From: Proteromonas lacertae
Taxonomy: Eukaryota; Sar; Bigyra; Opalinata; Proteromonadidae
Length of the DNA: 40,949 bases
Direction of reading: 5' to 3'
Assembly (NCBI GenBank): GCA_002245135.1
Contig: NGBS01000626.1
Location: 1 to 40,949, forward strand
Made by a program: the position numbers and the translations under genes. Below the pieces are notes generated by a model. It had not been told where the DNA came from and searched no databases. It was given only the letters and a program-made list of their open reading frames with translations. Shown in pieces: positions 34,800-40,949 of this stretch (position 1 is the first letter of the stretch; every line of letters starts with the position of its first letter).

Positions 34800-35184
34800 A
34801 TGCTAATGATAAACAAGAATATGATCTATACAATAATATTTATTTATTTTATCTTAGCAGCAGTATGTTATAAAACTGTTGAAGCAGAAGGTAGAAACTA
34901 TAGAAAAGAGAATGAAGTATATAAAAAGCTTATAATTATATAATAATTAGATAAAAGAATCAATAGTTACAAGCAGTTCATATAAAGAGTTATATATCCA
35001 TAATAATATCCATAATAAAATAGATTGATATAAATTTGTAAATACCACTGTAATTATTTTACTTGTTAATGTTCTAATCGCATTTACATTAAGATATAAA
35101 ATCAATCAAGATATTAAAAAATGTTATGATGAAACAATAGCAGAAAAACTAGAAGAAAGTGGTTGGAAATATAATAATGAATAA
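34800..35184 (+). pseudogene. Decayed short copy of the neighbouring TM9SF gene
   Basis: Three parts match the gene just upstream, in order: a signal peptide with YRKENE (compare YKEGDE) at 34800-34916; a 34-nt intron of the same type at exactly the same point (34917-34950); and a TM1-like segment with EESGWK at about 35040-35184 (compare VESGWK). Most of the lumenal domain and TM2-TM9 are missing. All three frames meet a stop near 35030-35045, between the two matching parts, so no simple splice gives a single product. It looks like a partial tandem duplicate that lost function. A short secreted N-terminal product cannot be excluded. Confidence 0.65.
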
Positions 35185-35188
35185 TAAA

Positions 35189-35267
35189 GGGAAATAGCAC
35201 AGTGTGCCATTTCCCTATATGTGTTTTTGATTCAAAAAAATAGCCGTTTCAATGTGTGCTATTTCCC
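35189..35267. repeat. Three-part inverted repeat (GGGAAATAGCACA)
   Basis: The left arm at 35189-35201 pairs with 35203-35215 with one mismatch, or with 35255-35267 with none. The two right arms share GTGTGC-ATTTCCCTATAT. Two alternative hairpins from one left arm suggest a duplicated right arm. Confidence 0.75.
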
Positions 35268-35421
35268 TATATTGTTTTTTCATCATTAGAAACGTTTTTA
35301 ATGCATAATAAATATATCAATCGATTTCTCTATTTATGCTGGGCTCATATATGCCCTTAGTTTGACTTTCTGATCATAATCGAAATTTAATTTTCTTAAA
35401 AAAATTCAAAAAACAATGATA

Positions 35422-35476
35422 GATAGGATGGCCACTATACTGTGTGATATGACACCATATAGTGACCATCCTATAT
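35422..35476. repeat. Imperfect hairpin, ~21-bp arms
   Basis: The left arm GATAGGATGGCCACTATA pairs with the right arm TATAGTGACCATCCTATATC with few mismatches; the core GGATGG/CCATCC is intact. It is unrelated in sequence to the hairpin 150 bp upstream. Confidence 0.75.
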
Positions 35477-35655
35477 CAAATAAAACAAAATATAGAGTTC
35501 AAGCCAAATCACTTTTGAAACGAATGCTTTTTTCAAAAATAGCTTAATTTCTTTTATAATTATTTTAATGTGTTAATTAGCACACCATATAATTTATAAG
35601 TTATAATACTAACCCAAACAAAACAAAACAAAACCAATTCAAGATTCATTATGAT

Positions 35656-36466
35656 TTAATATTCTGATTGCCATTCTACTTCCATATCATCTTCTTCACT
35701 TTCACTTTCATCTGCATAACTAAATAAATTAACCAAAGTGTCTTTTTTTGTTTCTTCAACTTCCATATCAGAATCTGTTTCTAAATCGGATTCAGTAATT
35801 GTGATAAATTCTTCTTCTTCTTGTTTCTTTGTGATAACTTCTTGATCTACATTATTATCTTGTTTATTCTCTTGCTTTTTTACTTGCTCATTAATATCGA
35901 TTCCAATTTCCTTATCATCTTCACTCTCACTTGAACTACCGCTGTTATAATCATCTGAATATAATATTCCACAAATATTATTATATTTATCATCATATTC
36001 TTTTGGATAATCAGCTGATTTATCACCATCACCGAATTCAGTTATTTCTTCTTCAGCTAATACTTTCAAAGATACATATAAGTAATCAAGTTTACGATCA
36101 ACCTATATATATATATATTAATATTTATAATCAATTCATACAATTGTCTTGATATTATTAGGATTATAATTAAAGCAGTATATAAAATAATTCTTGAAGT
36201 TCCTATAACTCTCTAATCTATCTCTGCTGTCTTTGATCCATATATTCTTGAATGATTGTAACATGTAGTATAAATTCGGAAAATATATATTATGTCTCCA
36301 CCTATGAATAATATAAATTAGGAATATACTTATATCTGCTTAGTTCTCTTTGTCTTTTCACGATATCAGATAAATTAAATATTACAACATCGAATTCACG
36401 ATCTTCATGGTAGTTCTTTACTTTCACTTGATATATCACCTCTTTCTTGAGGATAATGCCACTCAT
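35656..36466 (-). CDS. Unrecognised protein with acidic C-terminal half
   Basis: Model: complement(35656..36102, 36142..36301, 36330..36466), 247 aa, introns of 39 and 28 nt, in frame. Residues 1-130 are globular and aromatic-rich (MSGIILKKEVIYQVKVKNYH, FDVVIFNLSDIVKRQRELSRY, NLYYMLQSFKNIW). The rest is Asp/Glu/Ser-rich, ending EVEWQSEY, reminiscent of acidic nuclear or chaperone tails. I cannot assign a family. Typical short introns mark it as a host gene; it is the last one before the virus-like block, about 400 bp away. Confidence 0.7.
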
Positions 36467-36871
36467 TTATGATGTAATTTTAAAAAGATAAATAGATTTC
36501 AAACCTGCCGGCTTGTTCAAATCTATTTTGATAAAAACTATAAAGGAAACATGATAGATAGAATCTAAGTATTATTTATATATACTTACTAGGGTATATA
36601 CCCATCTCAATTATATCAATATCTCATTTCAGGCAATAATCTAAATCATCTTTGATTATGAAACATATATGAAATCTAACTATATCAATCGATTGCTTAT
36701 GATATGCCATATAATAAGAAACACATCAGATTATTCATTATGTTAATGGATCGTGAGATATTATTTTTTTTAACAAACCTCAAACATTTGTATTACTAAA
36801 CAAACAATAACTTTATTGATTAGACCCATAAAAATTTAATAATATATATAATAGCAAAAAATACAAAGAAT
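36467..36871. other. Intergenic gap between host gene and virus-like block
   Basis: AT-rich, no coding region supported. It should contain the promoter of the minus-strand acidic gene and possibly one boundary of the integrated element. I see no convincing terminal inverted repeat or target-site duplication here. A 12-bp palindrome GGGTATATACCC at 36592-36603 is the only feature noted. Confidence 0.4.
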
Positions 36872-37332
36872 ATGCCTGACCATTTAACATATAATATGCT
36901 TAGACAACCTAACGGTGAATATGCTTTTTACATTCATAGATATAGAGACAATAGAGCACATAGATGGGTCATTCAATTTCCAATTAAAACAATGAAAATA
37001 TTAAAAAGAAATAAAGTAAAGGTGTTTATATGTGGTTCACTCAGAACTAATAGAAATGATCCAGAAGTACTAGGTGATTATAGACATCATGGCGATCAAT
37101 TAATGATAAACCTCAAAACCTATGGGTATGACAGAAGAGCTTCAATATTAGTAATGAATAGAAAATTAAGAAATGGAGAACATGAGTATGCAGATGGTGA
37201 TTGTATTCCTCAAAAATTTAAAAAATATGTTTTTCATCATATGAGTTATCAATGGAATGGAGGGAATTTTTATCACATACATCCAGTTGATAGAAATGTT
37301 GCTGATGGAATTAGTAGTAGTAGTAGTAGTGA

Positions 37333-37367
<35 letters not shown>

Positions 37368-37378
37368 ACTCTGATTAA
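36872..37378 (+). CDS. Unknown protein of the virus-like element, poly-Ser tail
   Basis: 168 aa. The first 145 residues are basic and aromatic (YAFYIHRYRDNRAHRWVIQF, KVFICGSLRTNRND), rich in His, Arg and Tyr, suggesting a compact nucleic-acid or capsid-associated protein. The last 20 residues are nearly all Ser, written in AGT repeats (37312-37372). The frame looks whole. No family recognised; element membership is inferred from position. Confidence 0.6.
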
Positions 37379-37482
37379 ATACTTAAAAATTCTATTATTA
37401 TTATATATGTTTGTTTTTGTTTGATAAACATACTATTAATAGTTACTATATTTTAAATAATATCAATTATAAAAATCACAAC

Positions 37483-37854
37483 ATGTCTTATTATGGAGGA
37501 TGGCCAAAAGGGTTTAAAATTAGTAAAGACTGGAATACATATATTCCTAAATCAGTTAACAGGAGTAAATGGAGAAAGAGCTATGATTTGTATAGAGACA
37601 AAGTAAAGAATGCACTACAAAACAAAACAAAAGTTAAATTACAATATAGACAATTAATGAAAATGTATGAACGATTATTAGCTGCTAATCCACCTAAACA
37701 AAGAGGAAGACCAAAAGGAAGTAAAGATAGAGCAAAACGTAAACCAAGACGAGCCGGGCCACGAGCCGCGCCAAAGAATGATCCACATCGTATTGTTGTG
37801 CATAATGGCAGGCATTATCAGTATGGTATTCCAGTTCCTAATATGGATAATTAA
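37483..37854 (+). CDS. Basic AT-hook-like DNA-binding protein of the virus-like element
   Basis: 123 aa from MSYYGGWPKG; an in-frame ATG 72 bases upstream gives only an AT-rich, unlikely leader. The middle is helical and basic (WRKSYDLYRDKVKNALQNK). Residues about 70-95 hold KQRGRPKGSKDRAKRKPRR, an AT-hook core (GRPKG) within a Lys/Arg-rich tract. The C-terminal part is short and neutral. Small basic proteins of this type condense DNA in several virus lineages, but no specific family is claimed. The gene converges on the palindrome and membrane protein gene downstream. Confidence 0.65.
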   Translation: MSYYGGWPKGFKISKDWNTYIPKSVNRSKWRKSYDLYRDKVKNALQNKTKVKLQYRQLMKMYERLLAANPPKQRGRPKGSKDRAKRKPRRAGPRAAPKNDPHRIVVHNGRHYQYGIPVPNMDN

Positions 37855-37948
37855 AGTAATTCTTTATATATTCTGTTTTTTATGTAATATATATGTGTGT
37901 TTGGTATTGCTATATCCGGCCGCCACTTTGCAACTTGAATTGTAATAT

Positions 37949-37976
37949 AAGTTACAACTGGCGCCAGTTGTAACTT
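37949..37976. repeat. 28-bp perfect palindrome centred on GGCGCC
   Basis: Each half reads AAGTTACAACTGGC, with no spacer. It lies within a slightly larger region (about 37918-37998) of relatively high G+C where CTTGAATTGT occurs on both sides. It sits between the ends of convergent genes (37854 and 38080), so a bidirectional transcription-end hairpin is one option; a replication or protein-binding site is another. Confidence 0.85.
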
Positions 37977-38079
37977 GAATTGTGATGTATCTTATAACTT
38001 GGGCTAGTTGTAAAATACAAGTTTAACCAAAAATAAAAAGAACATAATATAATAATATAATATAAAGAGTGAAATAAAT

Positions 38080-38316
38080 TTAAATAGTCATTTTCCTTTG
38101 TTTAGTGATTTCAATAAGAGACTGAATATCTTTAAGTGTCTTATCATGTTCTAACCCTTTATTCATCATGGCATCTATATTATTTCTAAGTTCTTCTATG
38201 TCTGTATTGTTTGGAATACAATTGTGTGCCTTTAAGTATTTGAAAAGAGCCAAAGCTATCATATACAATACAAATACAAGAACTGAAAGCAAAACAGTTA
38301 TTACATCAAAGTCCAT
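38080..38316 (-). CDS. Small one-pass membrane protein of the virus-like element
   Basis: 78 aa. Residues about 3-27 form one strong transmembrane helix (FDVITVLLSVLVFVLYMIAL), then a polar segment with predicted coiled-coil character (EELRNNIDAMMNKGLEHDKT) and a basic end (KQRKMTI). The frame looks whole. Virus-like elements often encode such proteins, but the role is unknown. Confidence 0.6.
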   Translation of the reverse strand: MDFDVITVLLSVLVFVLYMIALALFKYLKAHNCIPNNTDIEELRNNIDAMMNKGLEHDKTLKDIQSLIEITKQRKMTI

Positions 38317-38383
38317 GTGTGTTTATGAGAATCTTATATAAGAAAACAAAATTAATCAAAGTAATGTATTTATTATCAATAAA

Positions 38384-38986
38384 CTAACTTACAAGACATT
38401 GGTTATTATTAATATATTCATCCTTAATGGATCTTGGTGATATTGGAGATAAGTCATAATCTATGAGATTGACATTGTCATTGTCATTTTCAAGCTTGAC
38501 TTGTATTTCTTCTATTTCTTTATTACTACTATCATTAGGAGGAGGAGGAGGTAATATATTAGCTTCATGATTCATCATAATAATACTTTCTAATAATTGA
38601 TGAGTTTTTTCAAAAGATGGGTTTCTTTTCTCCTTAATCTTGTTAACACACTCAAGGAACATATTAGGTGTAATGCGCACAGTCTCATCTACATCAGAAA
38701 TACCTAATCTTTGAATTAATTTCTCTTTACTCTCATCCCACCAACATCCATTTTTGAATCTATATTCCAAGTCTAATCTATACTGTTCATCGACGTATTT
38801 GAGTATATATCTGATCTCACTATAAGTTAATTCCTTTTTATCACCACATATGAGATTCCATAATTTAGATTTGGTTGGTGCCCTCATTTTGCCATCCTTT
38901 CTAAAGCAATTAATGAGTATTTGTTTATCAGAGTTCCAAAAGTTATAAGGCACTGTTCTAAATTTGTGCTCCTGATCGTTATTCAT
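38384..38986 (-). CDS. Unknown protein of the virus-like element, Pro-run and acidic tail
   Basis: 200 aa from MNNDQEHKFR. The first 125 residues are helical with mixed charge and several Trp (FWNSDKQILINCF, YRLDLEYRFKNGCWW). A run of prolines (PPPPP, near 149) is followed by an acidic, Asn-rich tail with SPISPRS, which could be a phosphorylation or interaction site. The frame looks whole. It is divergent from the penton-like gene, sharing an 85-bp gap that should hold both promoters. No family recognised. Confidence 0.6.
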   Translation of the reverse strand: MNNDQEHKFRTVPYNFWNSDKQILINCFRKDGKMRAPTKSKLWNLICGDKKELTYSEIRYILKYVDEQYRLDLEYRFKNGCWWDESKEKLIQRLGISDVDETVRITPNMFLECVNKIKEKRNPSFEKTHQLLESIIMMNHEANILPPPPPNDSSNKEIEEIQVKLENDNDNVNLIDYDLSPISPRSIKDEYINNNQCLVS

Positions 38987-39071
38987 TTTTAAAAAATAAA
39001 AGTGTAATTAATACTAATAATGACAATATTGACATTATTAACGAATTTATTTTCAAAATAGATTTTATCTT

Positions 39072-39941
39072 ATGTTAGTTTCGAATCATCGTGTATACTA
39101 CTTAAATTCTGATATGATTGTATTATCTGATTCCATGGGTGGAGGAAATAAGTATAAGAAGACATTAAAATTGCAATCATTCGATGATGATTATACTCAT
39201 GTCAGCTTATTACATGCTGTTATACCCAATTCATTCCCAACTATACAGGAAGAAACAAATGATGAGTTTTCATTAGTATTCACATTGGGATGGAGACATG
39301 ATGTTCAAGTAGATACACCAAAGTATCCAAACATCATAAAACACCTCAAAATACCAGAAGGATTCTATGATGAAACTCAGATATTAAGTATGATTAATAA
39401 TTTAGTCAAAAATATGACATATGATGTTTTTGGAATAAAAGATGATGCATATAATGAAGATGGTTCACATGTGTCTATTATACAAGGAAAAGGAGATTTA
39501 TTTCGTATAGACAATTTCGATGATAATCAAACATATCATATTGAGGTAGCTAATGATATGAATATTATATACTATCAAAAAGACCCAGTATATTGGATAG
39601 AAAAATTAGAGATCATCACCAAAGATCTTAGTTACAAAATATTAGGTATACCCAAAAACAATTACTGGTGTTGTTTTAAAGAATATATTCCATCTGAAGA
39701 ACCAGAGAATCAACAAGAAATTATGGTTAAGCCATTCCCATTTACTCAATTACCATTTCGTCCTTCTTTGATATGGGTTAATTCTATATCCATTAGATTA
39801 GACATAGTGAATATTATGCAGGATTCAAATGTATTAGAAAATATACCCGTTTCTAATCCAGAGTTACCATTTATTACATATCAGAATAATGACATATTGA
39901 ATACATCAAAGAGATTCATAATACCTATAACAATGGTATGA
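39072..39941 (+). CDS. Penton-like minor capsid protein of a Polinton-type element
   Basis: 289 aa; the frame looks whole. It begins with a short strand and a SDSM-type segment, then VSLLHAVIPNSFPTI and a following ENTF-like context (TNDEFSLVF), which resembles the conserved start of the penton (minor capsid) jelly roll of Polintons and adintovirus-like elements. IPEGFYDETQILSMIN then resembles their 'G-Y----l---i' signature. The remainder is beta-rich with no other motif. It lies just before the probable major capsid gene. The assignment rests on these motifs and on context. Confidence 0.7.
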   Translation: MLVSNHRVYYLNSDMIVLSDSMGGGNKYKKTLKLQSFDDDYTHVSLLHAVIPNSFPTIQEETNDEFSLVFTLGWRHDVQVDTPKYPNIIKHLKIPEGFYDETQILSMINNLVKNMTYDVFGIKDDAYNEDGSHVSIIQGKGDLFRIDNFDDNQTYHIEVANDMNIIYYQKDPVYWIEKLEIITKDLSYKILGIPKNNYWCCFKEYIPSEEPENQQEIMVKPFPFTQLPFRPSLIWVNSISIRLDIVNIMQDSNVLENIPVSNPELPFITYQNNDILNTSKRFIIPITMV

Positions 39942-40061
39942 TCACTATTCAGATTACTCAACAAAATGGCTATGAGCTTAATCTTTGATAATATTGAGTT
40001 TAATTTAGATATTGTTGTATTTAAAGTCTAATTTTTATATTTCTTTATTCTTTTGTTTTCT

Positions 40062-40949
40062 AATGGCTTTATCTATTCCAAAAGAACAGAAACATGGTGT
40101 AGATGTCCCTGTGATGCTACCCTTCTATAATTATGTGAGATTGACTCCGATGGGATCAACATCAGAATATACTCTAAGTGATAACACATATACAGAAGAG
40201 ATTAGATGGGAGATAAGTGGAGATAATATTATCAATTTAGCTAAGTCATATATCCAATTCGATATAGATGTAGAAACAGAAACCATTAGCAAAAGGTTCA
40301 GAAGTAGGTGCTGTTAGAGCAGATTTAAGTAAGAAACTTATAAATAAAGATGATGATTTATATCCAAGTACAATTGGAGGAATTAAAGAAGGGTTTGGCT
40401 TGGCCTCTTTTAGAATTTGTAATCAGACTGGAACAGATCTGGTCAAGCTTGATGATTCGTATGAACCATATCGTGTATTTATGGATGAATTAGTTAGAAA
40501 GAGATGCGATATATTCTATCAAGACAATTACTATGATGGAATACAATTAGATTGGAGTAACCGATGAACACAGTTATCTTATTCAAGATGTTAATAAATG
40601 GAAAATGGATAAAGAAGGTGATATTACTGAACTGTAAGACACTGTAGAGATTTTGATACTAGTAAATAATAAAATAACAAATGCTACTGTGTAAAAGTAA
40701 AAAGACATTACATTTCAAATTACAGTTAGGTAAATTTACAATACATTTGCTGCATTAAAGAGCGATGTATTCTTGGAGAGAGAATGTATATATGCATTCG
40801 ATTCCAAACTAAAGCAAATTATGGAAATTTGAAATCATAATACACCAACCGAATATTGTATTGATGAAATGGTTATGAAGATTAAATAATGTTATAGCAT
40901 GGGATAGGATGGTGGTATTAAAAATATGACATTTAAGAATTTTAAATTT
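40062..40949 (+). pseudogene. Probable major capsid protein gene of the virus-like element, broken
   Basis: The start (MALSIPKEQKHG) and the following polar, beta-rich sequence (YNYVRLTPMGSTSEYTL, SYIQFDIDVE) look like the N-terminal jelly roll of a Polinton-type major capsid protein. Coding-like composition runs to the window edge. The gene appears broken, with about two to four breaks visible, and its 3' end is outside the window. Position directly after the penton-like gene supports the call. Family identity is an inference; confidence is moderate. Confidence 0.5.

Larger units (their letters stand above)
35185..35655. other. Intergenic region with two hairpin-forming inverted repeats
   Basis: No gene supported. 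At 35189-35215, GGGAAATAGCACA is followed by a near-perfect inverted copy; a second, perfect inverted copy lies at 35255-35267. At about 35422-35476 two arms around AGGATGGCCACTATA and TATAGTGACCATCCT flank a loop of about 20 bp. The region lies where two genes converge, so roles in 3' ends are possible. Confidence 0.7.
36872..40949. mobile_element. Part of an integrated Polinton/Maverick or Polinton-like (virus-like) element
   Basis: Six intron-less genes with both orientations and gene types unlike the host's. A penton-like minor capsid protein lies directly before a probable major capsid gene, the order usual in Polintons and their relatives. A basic AT-hook protein, a one-pass membrane protein and two unknowns accompany them. 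No polymerase, integrase, protease or packaging ATPase is visible; these may lie beyond the window. The left edge is somewhere between 36467 and 36871; the right edge is outside. Five of the frames look whole and the capsid gene looks broken, with about two to four breaks in the visible part. Mostly whole frames suggest a fairly young insertion. The family is inferred from protein style only. Confidence 0.62.

Noticed and set aside
36592-36603. 12-bp palindrome GGGTATATACCC as the terminus of the virus-like element
   Set aside because: Too short, not repeated elsewhere that I could see, and no target-site duplication was found.

Overview
The window is about 41 kb of nuclear-type DNA from a very AT-rich, compact, intron-rich unicellular eukaryote using the standard code. 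The gene content (Aurora kinase, two AGC kinases with PH domains, V-ATPase subunit a, a nonaspanin, eukaryotic amidophosphoribosyltransferase, an Sfi1-type centrin-binding protein, a GT31 glycosyltransferase, a 7TM receptor fused to an RGS domain) would suit an early-diverging, flagellate-type fungus or an amoeba. The sequence alone does not decide between them. Almost all introns are 26-60 nt, start GTAT and end TAG. Joining exons at these sites keeps frame through every multi-exon gene. Three introns of exactly 30 nt lack stops, so unspliced translation hides them.

Left end (1-2142): five and a bit copies of a ~158-bp tandem repeat, each carrying an imperfect inverted repeat. They are followed by an unassigned reading frame (867-1463), possibly the remains of a virus-like element, and a non-coding gap with a small GC-richer patch.

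Core (2143-36466): minus-strand PH-AGC kinase, purF/ADE4 and a 2183-residue Sfi1-like protein; plus-strand GT31 glycosyltransferase; minus-strand LRR-pseudokinase of 1001 residues and a double-PH Akt-like kinase; plus-strand receptor (extracellular binding domain, 7TM, RGS) in 12 exons, a propeller-like protein and Aurora kinase; minus-strand second LRR-pseudokinase and two unassigned genes; plus-strand small membrane protein, V-ATPase subunit a and TM9SF, then a decayed short TM9SF copy; minus-strand acidic unknown protein. Spacing is tight, often under 200 bp. Two large hairpins lie between the TM9SF relic and the acidic gene.

Right end (about 36.8 kb to the window edge): a block of different organisation, intron-poor, holding a penton-like minor capsid protein, a probable but broken major capsid gene, a basic AT-hook protein, a one-pass membrane protein and two unknowns. 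I read it as one end of an integrated Polinton/Maverick or Polinton-like element that continues past the window. A 28-bp perfect palindrome lies between two convergent genes in it.

Functional themes are signalling (three active and two dead kinases, a receptor-RGS), mitosis/centrosome (Aurora, Sfi1-like) and endomembrane/vacuole (V-ATPase a, TM9SF, GT31). Nothing indicates operon-type co-regulation. The most notable points are the stopless 30-nt introns, the one-exon-per-repeat LRR genes fused to dead kinases, the receptor-RGS fusion, and a recurrent Tyr-Pro motif in the Sfi1-like protein.
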